Origin: CAIUKV01 sp041659105
GTDB lineage: Bacteria; Actinomycetota; Acidimicrobiia; IMCC26256; PALSA-555
NCBI GenBank assembly: GCA_041659105.1
Contig: JBAZYX010000001.1
Coordinates: 1 to 64,000 of the forward strand
DNA: 64,000 bases
Direction of reading: 5' to 3'
In this document: positions 1-8,282 of the stretch, in pieces
How positions within the stretch are numbered: position 1 is the first letter of the stretch
Layout of the letters: each line of letters opens with the position of its first letter
Notes under the pieces: model-generated
Told to the model about the DNA's origin: nothing
Seen by the model: the letters and a program-made list of their open reading frames with translations, nothing else
Database searches by the model: none
Position numbers and translations under genes: made by a program

Positions 1-269
1 GTCGCCCGCGACCGCGGCGTATCGCATTGGAACCAGGCGCAGAACTCGGCGTCATCCGGGTGCGTAAGACCGGGCCGGACCCGAAAATTGACGTGGACGC
101 CCAATTTCAAGTTGGGATCGGAGCGACTGACCGCTTCCCACTGGCTGCCTGGCTCCAGGGCACGTCCCGGATCGTCAGCACCGTCCTGGGTCTGTTCGCG
201 GATCCGCCCGACGAGATAGTGCAGTTGGGTGACCCGGCGCTGTTCTTCTCCGGGTCGTAGAGCGCTCAC
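1..269 (-). CDS. Partial hypothetical protein, 3' end beyond window
   Basis: A minus-strand frame opens with GTG at 269-267, just after an in-frame TGA, and runs off the window edge without a stop, giving about 89 codons. The visible protein is hydrophilic, with an Arg/Gln-rich start (LRPGEEQRR) and a later stretch reading LKLGVHVNFRVRPGLTHPDD. I recognise no domain. Third-position GC is clearly lower than in the housekeeping genes, so it may be an acquired gene or not coding. A plus-strand frame from a TTG at 27 to 260 covers the same bases with similar codon statistics, so the strand is uncertain. Confidence 0.35.
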   Translation of the reverse strand, partial: MSALRPGEEQRRVTQLHYLVGRIREQTQDGADDPGRALEPGSQWEAVSRSDPNLKLGVHVNFRVRPGLTHPDDAEFCAWFQCDTPRSRA

Positions 270-297
270 CGCGCACCGCCCGGATTGTCAGGTCGCA

Positions 298-303
298 TAG
301 GCT
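298..303 (+). promoter_or_regulatory. -10 box (TAGGCT), leaderless start
   Basis: TAGGCT ends 7 nt before the GTG at 311. That spacing would place the transcript 5' end at or next to the start codon. No convincing -35 box is visible. It follows the same pattern seen upstream of ruvC, hisS, rarA, alaS, aroC, def and rpe. Confidence 0.5.
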
Positions 304-310
304 CCGGCCC

Positions 311-568
311 GTGGCTGAGACGCCCCAACCGGAGGAGACGCGCGAGGAGTGGCTGGTGCGCATGGCGCAGCACGTCACCGCCCCTGTGGAGCCGCTGCCG
401 AAGGGGCCCCGACCGATCACCGGAGGGACCTGCCCGAAATGCGGCGGGACGTCGTTCGTCGTCCGGCGGAAACGGTCCACGAAACTCGCGTTCGGCCTCG
501 CGTCGATGCTCGGCAAGGCGAAGCACGTCGAGTGCGTCACCTGCGGCACCCTCCACAAGCGCGGTTGA
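311..568 (+). CDS. Small zinc-ribbon-like protein
   Basis: An 85-residue protein starting at GTG, chosen because a TAGGCT box lies 7 nt upstream. The C-terminal half holds two CxxC pairs, CPKC near residue 41 and CVTC near residue 76, separated by a basic stretch (RRKRSTK). This is the layout of a rubredoxin-type zinc ribbon. The N-terminal 35 residues are acidic and proline-rich without a recognised domain. There is no signal peptide, so it should be cytoplasmic. It lies alone upstream of the ruv operon, about 110 bases from ruvC. A nucleic-acid or protein-binding role is possible from the fold alone; its actual function is unknown. Confidence 0.7.
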   Translation: MAETPQPEETREEWLVRMAQHVTAPVEPLPKGPRPITGGTCPKCGGTSFVVRRKRSTKLAFGLASMLGKAKHVECVTCGTLHKRG

Positions 569-666
569 TCCGCTGGGGTACACCACCCCGCGATCTGGGG
601 TACCAGCTGGACAGCGAGGCCGGAAACCCTTGTCCTGGTATCCACTCACGTTTCGTCAATTCCTCG

Positions 667-672
667 TAGGAT
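667..672 (+). promoter_or_regulatory. -10 box (TAGGAT) for ruvC
   Basis: TAGGAT ends 7 nt before the ruvC GTG at 680, consistent with a leaderless transcript. No -35 box at standard spacing is evident. Confidence 0.5.
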
Positions 673-679
673 CGAACTC

Positions 680-1330
680 GTGTTCGACGCCGTCCTCGGG
701 ATCGACCCCGGCCTGTCACGCTGTGGCTACGGGGTGGTGCGCCGCGACGGTCACCGGCTCGTGCCCGTCGCGTTCGGGGTGATGCGCACCCCGCCCGACA
801 TGGCGCTGCCCGAGCGGCTGGCCATGCTCCAGGCCGATCTCGACGACCTGTTCGACGAGGTCCGCCCCGTGGCGCTGGCCGTGGAGCGGATCCTGTTCCA
901 GGTCAACGCCCGCACCGCCATCGCGGTGGGCCAGGCCAGCGGGCTCGCGCTGGCGGCCGCAGCCCGCCGCCACATCCCGGTCACGCACTACAGCCCCAAC
1001 GAGGTGAAGCTCGCGGTCACCGGGTACGGCGCGGCCGACAAGGCGCAGGTGCAGGCCATGGTCACCCGCCTCTGCTGCCTCGACGCGCCGCCGAGCCCGC
1101 CCGACGCCGCCGACGCGCTCGCCCTCGCGATCTGCCACCTGTGGGCTGCGCCGATGCGGGAGCAGACCGGCGGCACGGCCGGCGCCGCCGCGGCCGACGC
1201 CGCCACCAGCGCCTTCGACCGCGCCGTCGCCGCCGCGCTGGCCAAAGAGGGAGCGAGCGGAGGCGACTCCGGGCGCACGGAATCCGCAGGCCGCAGCGAG
1301 CGACCCATCGAGAAGGAGAGCGCCAAGTGA
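680..1330 (+). CDS. ruvC: Crossover junction endodeoxyribonuclease RuvC
   Basis: RuvC resolves Holliday junctions by symmetric metal-dependent cleavage, acting with the RuvAB motor encoded next. The RNase H-like fold is visible: GIDPGLSRCGYG near residues 7-18 with the first catalytic Asp, an acidic residue in ALAVERILFQ near 72, and the C-terminal acidic pair in SPPDAADALALA near 140. At 216 residues it is longer than a usual RuvC (about 170-180). The extra C-terminal tail is Ala-rich and ends in GRSERPIEKESAK, encoded by AGCGAGCG-type repeat DNA that reaches the ruvA start. The ruvC stop overlaps the ruvA GTG (GTGA), so the two are translationally coupled. Confidence 0.95.
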   Translation: MFDAVLGIDPGLSRCGYGVVRRDGHRLVPVAFGVMRTPPDMALPERLAMLQADLDDLFDEVRPVALAVERILFQVNARTAIAVGQASGLALAAAARRHIPVTHYSPNEVKLAVTGYGAADKAQVQAMVTRLCCLDAPPSPPDAADALALAICHLWAAPMREQTGGTAGAAAADAATSAFDRAVAAALAKEGASGGDSGRTESAGRSERPIEKESAK

Positions 1331-1917
1331 TCGGGTCGGTGCGGGGCGTGGTGCTCGAACGGCTGGGGACCGGTGAGGTGCTCGTCGAAGTCGGGGGCGT
1401 GGGCTACCGCGTGCTCGTCCCGCTCGGTGCGCTGCCCGCGCTCTCGGCGGGTGCGCCCGCGTTCTTGGTCACGCACCTGCACGTCCGCGAGGACGCGATG
1501 GTGCTCTACGGCTTCCCCACGCGCGACGAGCGCGACACCTTCGAGGTGCTGCTCGGCGCGTCGGGCGTGGGGCCGAAGCTCGCGCTGGCGATCCTGTCGG
1601 TGCACTCGCCGTCGGTGCTGCGCCGCGCGCTGATCGAGGACGACCTCGACGCGCTCACGCTCGTGCCCGGAGTGGGCAAGCGCACCGCGCAGCGCCTGCT
1701 CGTCGACCTGAAGGCGCGGCTCGACGTGCCCGAGATCGACCTCGTCGAAGCGGAGGTGGGCTCGGCGAACCGCGCCCGGGCCGAGGTGCGCGAGGCGCTC
1801 ACCGGGCTCGGCTACGCGTCCGACGAAGTGCGCGCGGTCATGGGCCAGCTCCCCGACGACGGCCCGGTGGAGGACCTCCTCCGCGACGCCCTGAAGCTCC
1901 TGTCGGTGTCGCGGTGA
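1327..1917 (+). CDS. ruvA: Holliday junction branch migration protein RuvA
   Basis: RuvA binds four-way junctions as a tetramer and loads the RuvB motor. The 196-residue protein shows the N-terminal OB domain (IGSVRGVVLERLGTGEVLVE) and two helix-hairpin-helix motifs, GASGVGPKLALAIL near 79-92 and VPGVGKRTAQRLLVDLK near 116-132. A C-terminal three-helix domain that contacts RuvB follows. The GTG start overlaps the ruvC stop; longer in-frame starts upstream lie inside ruvC and would add non-homologous sequence. Its own stop overlaps a GTG (GTGA at 1914) that opens a minicistron leading to ruvB. Confidence 0.95.
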   Translation: MIGSVRGVVLERLGTGEVLVEVGGVGYRVLVPLGALPALSAGAPAFLVTHLHVREDAMVLYGFPTRDERDTFEVLLGASGVGPKLALAILSVHSPSVLRRALIEDDLDALTLVPGVGKRTAQRLLVDLKARLDVPEIDLVEAEVGSANRARAEVREALTGLGYASDEVRAVMGQLPDDGPVEDLLRDALKLLSVSR

Positions 1918-1961
1918 GCGAGCGCGTCGAGCGACCCATGATGCCGGATCGGCGCGGGTAG
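1914..1961 (+). other. Putative coupling minicistron, ruvA-ruvB junction
   Basis: A GTG overlapping the ruvA stop opens a 15-codon frame (MSERVERPMMPDRRG). Its TAG stop directly abuts the ruvB ATG. The DNA is of the AGCGAGCG...GAGCGACCCATG type found at other junctions here. It could deliver terminating ribosomes to the ruvB start. Whether the peptide is made is unknown. Confidence 0.45.
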
Positions 1962-2993
1962 ATGGCGCGCGACGAGCTGCTGCGACCCGAGGCCGACCCG
2001 GTCGAGGCGGCCGAGGAGACCACCCTCCGGCCGCGCCGCCTGGCCGAGTTCGTGGGTCAGCCCCGGCTCAAGGAGCACCTCGAGATCATGCTCGGCGCCG
2101 CCCGCAAGCGGGGCCAGGCGGTCGACCACATGCTGTTCGCGGGCCCGCCCGGCCTGGGCAAGACCACCCTCGCCGGGATCGTCGCGGCCGAGCTCGAGGT
2201 CGCGTGCCGGATCACCAGCGGCCCCGCGCTCGAGCGGGCGGGCGACCTCGCGGCGATCCTCACCAACCTCGACGACGGCGACGTGCTGTTCATCGACGAG
2301 ATCCACCGGCTGCCCCGCACGGTGGAAGAGGTGCTCTATCCGGCGATGGAGGACTTCCAGCTCGACATCGTGATCGGGAAGGGCCCGTCGGCCCGGTCGA
2401 TCCGGCTCGACCTGCCCCGGTTCACGCTCGTCGGGGCCACCACCCGAAGCGGGATGATCGCCGGCCCGCTGCGCGACCGCTTCGGCTTCGTCACCCGCCT
2501 CGACTACTACGAGCCGGAAGACCTCGTCACGATCATCGAGCGCGCCGCGGGGATCCTGGGTGTGCCGGTCGATGCCGAGGGTGCGACCGAGATCGCCCGC
2601 CGCGCCCGGGGCACGCCCCGGGTGGCCAACCGGCTCCTGCGTCGCGTCCGCGACTTCGCCGAGGTGCGCGCCGACGGCGTGGTCACCGCGGCGGTGGCCC
2701 ACGAGGCCCTCGCCCTCTTCGACGTCGACACGCTCGGGCTCGACAAGGTCGACCGCGCGATCCTGCGGGCGCTGTGCGCGACGTTCGCCGGCCAGCCGGT
2801 GGGCCTCGGCACGCTCGCGGTTTCGGTGGCCGAGGAGCCCGACACCGTGGAGGACGTCTACGAGCCGTTCCTCCTCAAGTGCGGCCTGCTGCGCCGCACC
2901 CCTCGGGGTCGGGTGGCCACGGCCGCGGCGTACGCCCACCTGGGCCTGGCGATCCCGGCGAGCGCGGGGCCCAACCTCTTCGGCGACACCTGA
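1962..2993 (+). CDS. ruvB: Holliday junction DNA helicase RuvB
   Basis: RuvB is the hexameric AAA+ ATPase that drives branch migration with RuvA. The 343-residue protein has Walker A GPPGLGKTTL at residues 61-70, Walker B FIDEIHRL near 110, the sensor region GATTRSGMI, the arginine-finger region GPLRDRFGF, and a C-terminal winged helix (CGLLRRTPRGRVAT). Length and motifs are typical. The ATG is preceded immediately by the stop of the junction minicistron rather than by a strong Shine-Dalgarno sequence, so translation probably depends on coupling from ruvA. Confidence 0.95.
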   Translation: MARDELLRPEADPVEAAEETTLRPRRLAEFVGQPRLKEHLEIMLGAARKRGQAVDHMLFAGPPGLGKTTLAGIVAAELEVACRITSGPALERAGDLAAILTNLDDGDVLFIDEIHRLPRTVEEVLYPAMEDFQLDIVIGKGPSARSIRLDLPRFTLVGATTRSGMIAGPLRDRFGFVTRLDYYEPEDLVTIIERAAGILGVPVDAEGATEIARRARGTPRVANRLLRRVRDFAEVRADGVVTAAVAHEALALFDVDTLGLDKVDRAILRALCATFAGQPVGLGTLAVSVAEEPDTVEDVYEPFLLKCGLLRRTPRGRVATAAAYAHLGLAIPASAGPNLFGDT

Positions 2994-3054
2994 TCGTCGC
3001 CGGGTCGTTCCCCGCCGATTCCCAGCTGACCCTCGTCCCGGGTCGGAGGCTGGC

Positions 3055-3060
3055 TAGCAT
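3055..3060 (+). promoter_or_regulatory. -10 box (TAGCAT), yajC-secDF promoter
   Basis: TAGCAT lies in the 130-base gap between ruvB and yajC. It would start a transcript with a 5' leader of about 55 nt before the yajC GTG. No clear -35 element is seen. Confidence 0.4.
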
Positions 3061-3123
3061 CGCCCGGCCCCTCACGCCGCACTCCTGGCGCTCCATCTCA
3101 CCCGACTGAACCGGACGTCTCCC

Positions 3124-3450
3124 GTGGTCATCGCGATCTACCTGGTCCTCCTGGTCGCCGCCTTCTACCTCCTGATCGTGCGGCCCCAGCGACGCCAGCA
3201 GATGGTCCGGCGCCAGCTCCTGGCCACGGTCGGGGTGGGCGACGAGGTGATCACCAACGGCGGGATCTTCGGCACCGTGGTCTCCCTCGACGACGAGACC
3301 CTCGACCTCGAGATCGCGGCCGGTGTCGTGATCAAGGTCGCCCGGGCCGCGATCGCCCAGAAGCTCACCGAGCCGGAGTACGACGAGGACGACGAGGACG
3401 AGGACGACACCGGCTCCGACGACGACGGGGACGACGACCGCCAGTCATGA
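3124..3450 (+). CDS. yajC: Preprotein translocase subunit YajC
   Basis: YajC is a small inner-membrane protein of the SecDF-YajC accessory complex. One N-terminal membrane segment (IYLVLLVAAFYLLIV) is followed by the hallmark RPQRRQ turn and the conserved soluble domain (VGVGDEVITNGGIFGTVVSL). The 108-residue protein ends in a very acidic tail of mostly Asp and Glu, longer than in many homologues. The GTG start is followed directly by the membrane segment. Its stop overlaps the secD ATG (ATGA), so yajC, secD and secF form one coupled unit. Confidence 0.93.
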   Translation: MVIAIYLVLLVAAFYLLIVRPQRRQQMVRRQLLATVGVGDEVITNGGIFGTVVSLDDETLDLEIAAGVVIKVARAAIAQKLTEPEYDEDDEDEDDTGSDDDGDDDRQS

Positions 3451-5000
3451 ACGTCGGTCGCCTGCGGGCCAAGCTGTTCGGGTTCCTCGCCGTGGTCCTG
3501 GTGCTCGTGGGCATCACGCTGGCCTCGGGCAACGCGCCGCTCCTCGGCCTCGACCTCCAGGGCGGCATCTCGGTCGTGCTCGAGCCGGTCGGCAAGGTGA
3601 AGACGGGCTCGCTCGACGTCGCGGTCGACATCATCCGCAGCCGCGTCGACAGCCTGGGCGTGTCCGAGCCGGAGATCAGCCGGCAGGGCGGCAACATCGT
3701 CGTCGACCTCCCCGGTGTCAGCAATCGCGACAAGGCCCGCCGTCTCGTGGGCCAGACCGCCGAGCTGCGCTTCCGGCCCGTGCTCGCGACGCTGCCGGCC
3801 GAGGGGGACAAGGCCGGCTCGTCGACCACCACGACCACCGCGCCGGGATCGACCACCACCACAGGGGCCGACGGCGCGACCACGCCCACCACGGTCCCGG
3901 CCGACGAGGCCGCAGCCCAGGCGGCCGTCGCGTCGTGCGACCCGACCGCGATCAGCGCGCTCACCAAGATCCCCACCACGAGCCGGGTGAACGACAAGCG
4001 CGACGTCTGCGTGGTGCTCCCGCTGCGGGCGACGTCCGACAACAAGGACCCGGGCCGGCTCCTCCTCGGCCCGACCGAGCTGACCGGGAAGGACGTCGAC
4101 AAGGCCAGGAGCCGGTTCCAGAACGAGTACATCGTGCTCGTGACGCTGACCGGCGACGGACTCACGAAGTTCAACGCCCTCGCGGCGAGGTCGTTCGGCC
4201 AGACGCCGCCGCAGGACGAGGTCGCGATCGTGCTCGACGGCGTCGTGCAGTCGAACCCCTCGTTCCGGGAGCCCAACTTCTCCGGCGACGTCTCGATCAC
4301 GGGCAACTTCACGTCGACCGAGGCGTCCGACCTCGCCAAGCTCATCAACTACGGCGCGCTGCCGGTGCAGCTCCAGGAGCTCACCGTCCAGAACGTGTCG
4401 CCCACCCTGGGCAAGGACCAGCTCCGGGCCGGGATCATCGCCGGCATCGTCGGCCTCGTCCTGGTCTCCATCTACATGCTCGTGTACTACCGCATCCTCG
4501 GGCTCGTCGTGATCGCGGGAATCATGCTCAGCGCCGCGCTGCTCCTGGTGGTGGTCACCTCGGTGGTCGGCGAGGCGATCCTCGGCTTCCTCGGTGGGAG
4601 CGGCAGACCCGTGCTCACGCTGGCCGGGGTGACCGGCCTCATCGTGTCGATCGGCGTGACCGTCGACTCGTACATCGTCTACTACGAGCGGTTGAAGGAC
4701 GAGGTGCGGTCGGGACGAACGGTCCGCACGTCGGCCGACCGGGGCTTCACCCGCTCGTTCCGCACCATCGTCGCCGCCGACCTCGTGTCGTTCATCGGCG
4801 CCGCGATCCTGTTCCTCGTCGCGGTCGGCTCGGTGAAGGGCTTCGCGTTCTTCCTCGGGCTCTCCACCCTGCTCGACCTGATCGTGGCCTACTTCTTCAT
4901 GCACCCGCTGGTGTCGCTGATGTCGCGCCGCACCGGCCTGGTGCGCACGAAGCCCTTCGGCATCGCCGCCGGCCTCGACGCCCCGGAGGCCCGGGCATGA
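3447..5000 (+). CDS. secD: Protein translocase subunit SecD
   Basis: SecD with SecF uses proton motive force to help pull exported proteins out of the SecYEG channel. The first membrane helix is at about residues 10-27, followed by the signature LGLDLQGGI (33-41), the large periplasmic P1 domain, and five C-terminal membrane helices ending in the conserved GVTVDSYIVYYERLKDE segment and a final FFMHPLVSLMSRR. At 517 residues it is within range. The P1 domain carries a Ser/Thr-rich low-complexity insert at about 124-150 (runs of TTTT), likely a flexible loop outside the membrane. Confidence 0.95.
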   Translation: MNVGRLRAKLFGFLAVVLVLVGITLASGNAPLLGLDLQGGISVVLEPVGKVKTGSLDVAVDIIRSRVDSLGVSEPEISRQGGNIVVDLPGVSNRDKARRLVGQTAELRFRPVLATLPAEGDKAGSSTTTTTAPGSTTTTGADGATTPTTVPADEAAAQAAVASCDPTAISALTKIPTTSRVNDKRDVCVVLPLRATSDNKDPGRLLLGPTELTGKDVDKARSRFQNEYIVLVTLTGDGLTKFNALAARSFGQTPPQDEVAIVLDGVVQSNPSFREPNFSGDVSITGNFTSTEASDLAKLINYGALPVQLQELTVQNVSPTLGKDQLRAGIIAGIVGLVLVSIYMLVYYRILGLVVIAGIMLSAALLLVVVTSVVGEAILGFLGGSGRPVLTLAGVTGLIVSIGVTVDSYIVYYERLKDEVRSGRTVRTSADRGFTRSFRTIVAADLVSFIGAAILFLVAVGSVKGFAFFLGLSTLLDLIVAYFFMHPLVSLMSRRTGLVRTKPFGIAAGLDAPEARA

Positions 5001-5023
5001 GGGGGAGGGGAGGCGACGACCGG

Positions 5024-6298
5024 ATGAACCTCACCCGCACCCCCGCGGCCGACCCGTCGCAGCCCGGCCCGGGCGGGCGCCGGCACACGTTCCGCGACCT
5101 GTACCACGAGCACACCAACTACCAGTTCATCGACCGCTCGTGGCGCTGGGCCGTGCTCTCGGGCTCGATGGTGCTGATCTCGCTGCTGTTCCTCGTCTTC
5201 TCCGGTCTGAACCTCGGCATCGACTTCACCGGCGGCACGCAGTGGTCGTTCACGGTCGACGGCGCCAGCGCGAGCGCCGCCGACGTCCGCGACGTGCTGT
5301 CGAGCCAGGGCCAGGCCAACGCGAAGGTGCTGATCCTCGGGAGCTCGGGCGTGCGCGTCCAGACCGAGGAGCTCAAGCCCGCGGAGCGCACGAAGATCAC
5401 CGACGCGCTCGCGAAGTACGCGAACGTCGACGTGTCCAAGGTCAGCGTCACCAACGTCGGGCCGACGTGGGGTGATCGTGTCTCGAAGAAGGCGCTCCAG
5501 GCGCTCGTCGTGTTCTTCATCGCGATCGCGCTGTACCTGAGCCTCCGCTTCGAGGCCCGAATGGCGCTCGCCGCGATCATCGCGGTGGTTCACGACATCA
5601 TCATCACTGCAGGCGTCTACGCGATCACCGGGTTCGAGGTCACGCCCGGGACGGTCGTCGCGTTCCTGACCATTCTCGGGTTCTCCTTGTACGACACCGT
5701 CGTCGTGTTCGACAAGGTGAAGGAGAACGAGGACACCCTTGCCACCAGCAAGGGCGACACCTACTCGATGATGGTGAACCGGTCGCTGAACCAGGTGCTC
5801 ATGCGCTCGTTGAACACCTCGTTCGTCGCGGTGCTCCCGGTGGTGTCGCTGCTGGTGGTGGGCCGGTTCGGCCTCGGCGCCGTGGGCCTCCAGGACTTCG
5901 CCCTCGCGCTGTTCGTCGGCTTGATGACCGGCGCGTACTCGTCGATCTACGTGGCCACGCCCATCGTCGCGGTGCTCAAGGAGCGCGAGCCCAAGTTCCG
6001 CTCGATCCGCGAGCGCATCGCGGTGCAGCGGTCGCGCGAGGGCGTCGCCCCGCCCGCCGCCCGTCCGGCCGTGGCCAAGCCGGCCCCAGCGGTGGCCGCG
6101 CCCGCCGCCGCGGTCGCCACCCTCGAACCCGATGCCGAGGTGCTCGAGGCCGGAGCCGACGCCGCACCGACCGAGGCCGAAGCTCGGGCTGCGCCTCCCG
6201 AGGCCACCCCGGCGCCGCCGGCCGCGAAGCCGACCCCGAGGCCGGCGTCCGGCGGCGTGGCCCCCCGCCCCCGCCAGCAGCGCCGCAAGCGCAAGTAG
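5024..6298 (+). CDS. secF: Protein translocase subunit SecF
   Basis: SecF is the partner of SecD. The 424-residue protein has a first membrane helix at about 43-60, the signature LGIDFTGGTQW (64-74), the P4 periplasmic domain, and four to five C-terminal helices including the conserved FSLYDTVVVFDKVKENE stretch. A C-terminal tail of about 100 residues is rich in Ala and Pro and ends in RRKRK, a species-specific extension. I chose the ATG after the purine tract at 5001-5013. An in-frame ATG at 4997, overlapping the secD stop as ATGA with GGAGG at 4985-4989, would add nine residues and is equally possible. Confidence 0.93.
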   Translation: MNLTRTPAADPSQPGPGGRRHTFRDLYHEHTNYQFIDRSWRWAVLSGSMVLISLLFLVFSGLNLGIDFTGGTQWSFTVDGASASAADVRDVLSSQGQANAKVLILGSSGVRVQTEELKPAERTKITDALAKYANVDVSKVSVTNVGPTWGDRVSKKALQALVVFFIAIALYLSLRFEARMALAAIIAVVHDIIITAGVYAITGFEVTPGTVVAFLTILGFSLYDTVVVFDKVKENEDTLATSKGDTYSMMVNRSLNQVLMRSLNTSFVAVLPVVSLLVVGRFGLGAVGLQDFALALFVGLMTGAYSSIYVATPIVAVLKEREPKFRSIRERIAVQRSREGVAPPAARPAVAKPAPAVAAPAAAVATLEPDAEVLEAGADAAPTEAEARAAPPEATPAPPAAKPTPRPASGGVAPRPRQQRRKRK

Positions 6299-6356
6299 CG
6301 CAGCCGGACGCGCCGGGTCGGCTCCGTCCGGCACACGCGTGCCCCGATCGGGCAGA

Positions 6357-8243
6357 ATGGCCCGATCCCGACCTTTCGTGCGGGGCCGAGGGGGGAACCG
6401 AGATGGGGCGCAGGCTCCGCGCGGGATGCTGGTCGCGGTCGTCGTGCTGGCCGGGCTGCCGGTGGTGCTGGCGACCTCGACCGCGTCGGCGGCGGGACCG
6501 CAGGCCTCGGTGTCGACCGTCGCGGAGTTCTGGGCCGCGTGGACCGATCCCGACGTCACCCAGATCGACCTCCTGAACGACATCGACCTGATCACCTACA
6601 ACAACGACAGCAACGACTACTCGACCTGCGACGACCCCGGTGAGGACACCTATCCGGAGCGGCACACCAACGGTGACACCCTCGTCGACGGCCACGGGTT
6701 CACCTTGACGATGACCTGCACCGACAACGCGGTGCTCGATTCCTTCGGCGCGCACACCCTCACGGTCCAGGACATCACCGTGACCCACGCCGGCCTCACC
6801 TCCGGCAACGGCATCGCGATGGAGGACCTCGGCGGGGACGTGGTCGTGATCGACTCGACGATCGTCGACAACTGGGTCGACGAGGACAGCTGTGGGAGCA
6901 TCGGTGCGCCGGCGGTCGGCACGGCTTCGCTGTGCATCCCGCTCGGCGGCGGGATCGCCGGTGGCGGTGATGTGACTGTGTCCGGCTCCACGATCGCGAG
7001 GAACCGGACCTCGACCTTCGGGGTTGGCATCTTCGCCAACGGCTTCCTGACCGTCACCGACTCCGTCATCGCCGAGAACATCGCCGAGGGGACCATCGAC
7101 CAGGACGCCTTCGGCGGGGGCGGCGCGTTCGCCAACGAGGGAGCGCTGGTGGACGGCGTCCGGTTCGAAGGCAATCTCGCCCGGTGCCCGGGCGATTGCG
7201 AGCAGTACGGCGGTGGCCTGGTCACGGGTCCGGCCCGCGTGACGAACTCGTCGTTCACCGACAACTCCGTGGGGTGCCAGGCCTTCTGCACCAACGTCGG
7301 TGGCGCGGTCTACGTCGTCGGCGACCTCGATCTCGCGGGCTCGACGTTCGAGAACAACGAAGCGAGCTGCTTCCACGGCTGCGCGGCAGCCGGTGCCGGC
7401 ATCTACGCCGACGGGTCGAGTGCGTTCGACGGAGCCACGGTCGTGGCGGCGTGGGGCGCCGCCGGGCTGGCGGCGGCGATCGAGCCCGGCGAGGTGACCA
7501 TCGTCGACTCCGAGTTCTCCGGGAACCGTGGCACGATCCTCGACGACCCGATCTACTTCAGCACCTGTGAATGCGCCGGTGGAGGCCTCGCGGTCAACGG
7601 CGAGACCGCAGTGTCGGTCACGGGCTCGACGTTCTCCGGGAACGAGGCGTACGGGTCTGGTGGTGCCGTCTCGATCGCCGGTGCGGTACCGCTCGCGCTG
7701 ACGAACTCCACCCTGACCGGGAACGTGAGTCGGCGCGGCGCGGTCACTTCCGAAGGACCGGTGACCACCGCCTACGTCACGATCACCGACAACGTCATCC
7801 CGCCACCGGCCGACGAGCTCGAGCCCGACCCGATCACGAGCATGTCCGTCGGCGAGCTGCGCTCCTTCGCAACGGTCGTGGTGGGTGCCGGCTCGTGGCC
7901 GAACTGCTTCGTCGACGGGTCCAGCACGAGTGAAGGCTGGAACTTCTCCGACGACTCGTCGTGCGGGTTCACCGACGCGGCGAAGGGCGACTCGGAGGCA
8001 GCGGGCAACGATCCGAAGCTCGGGGTGCTGGCGGACAACGGTGGTCCGACGCGTACGCGCCTGCCCGCGCCGGCGAGCCCGTTGCTCGACCGGATCCCGA
8101 TCGCGTCGTGCCAGGCCGGCGTGGCGACGGGAGTCACCACCGACCAGCGCGGTGTGACCCGACCGCAGGGGACGGGCTGCGACATCGGTGCGGTCGAGGT
8201 CGTGGTCCCCGTGCCCGTGATCCAGCCGACCTTCACCGGCTGA
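6357..8243 (+). CDS. Secreted right-handed beta-helix protein, choice-of-anchor Q type
   Basis: The mature part is a secreted parallel beta-helix built from repeated rungs with motifs such as SGSTFSGNEAYGSGGAV and TNSSFTDNS, with many Cys residues between rungs (for example CAAFxxC-like pairs near residues 300-345). The C-terminus matches the family ending described as choice-of-anchor Q: DNGGPTRTRLPAPASPLLD, then TDQRGVTRPQGTGCDIGAVE. The signal sequence is clear (MLVAVVVLAGLPVVLATSTA followed by SAAG, cleavage near there). The start is uncertain: in-frame ATG 6357 and GTG 6378 give an odd long basic leader and ATG 6426 starts right at the hydrophobic core, while the best Shine-Dalgarno sequence precedes an out-of-frame ATG at 6403. 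Substrate or binding role is unknown. Confidence 0.8.
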   Translation: MARSRPFVRGRGGNRDGAQAPRGMLVAVVVLAGLPVVLATSTASAAGPQASVSTVAEFWAAWTDPDVTQIDLLNDIDLITYNNDSNDYSTCDDPGEDTYPERHTNGDTLVDGHGFTLTMTCTDNAVLDSFGAHTLTVQDITVTHAGLTSGNGIAMEDLGGDVVVIDSTIVDNWVDEDSCGSIGAPAVGTASLCIPLGGGIAGGGDVTVSGSTIARNRTSTFGVGIFANGFLTVTDSVIAENIAEGTIDQDAFGGGGAFANEGALVDGVRFEGNLARCPGDCEQYGGGLVTGPARVTNSSFTDNSVGCQAFCTNVGGAVYVVGDLDLAGSTFENNEASCFHGCAAAGAGIYADGSSAFDGATVVAAWGAAGLAAAIEPGEVTIVDSEFSGNRGTILDDPIYFSTCECAGGGLAVNGETAVSVTGSTFSGNEAYGSGGAVSIAGAVPLALTNSTLTGNVSRRGAVTSEGPVTTAYVTITDNVIPPPADELEPDPITSMSVGELRSFATVVVGAGSWPNCFVDGSSTSEGWNFSDDSSCGFTDAAKGDSEAAGNDPKLGVLADNGGPTRTRLPAPASPLLDRIPIASCQAGVATGVTTDQRGVTRPQGTGCDIGAVEVVVPVPVIQPTFTG

Positions 8244-8266
8244 CCGCCGGCGACCGGGGGCGCCGG

Positions 8267-8272
8267 TAGCCT
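8267..8272 (+). promoter_or_regulatory. -10 box (TAGCCT) for rel
   Basis: TAGCCT ends 10 nt before the rel ATG at 8283, giving a leader of only a few bases or none. The same hexamer precedes hisS and alaS. Confidence 0.5.
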
Positions 8273-8282
8273 GGTCGCGACC

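Noticed and set aside
27..260. Plus-strand TTG frame of 77 codons at the window edge
   Set aside because: No promoter box or ribosome site, and the minus-strand frame over the same bases reads slightly more like protein. The evidence does not settle the strand, so only one was listed, with low confidence.
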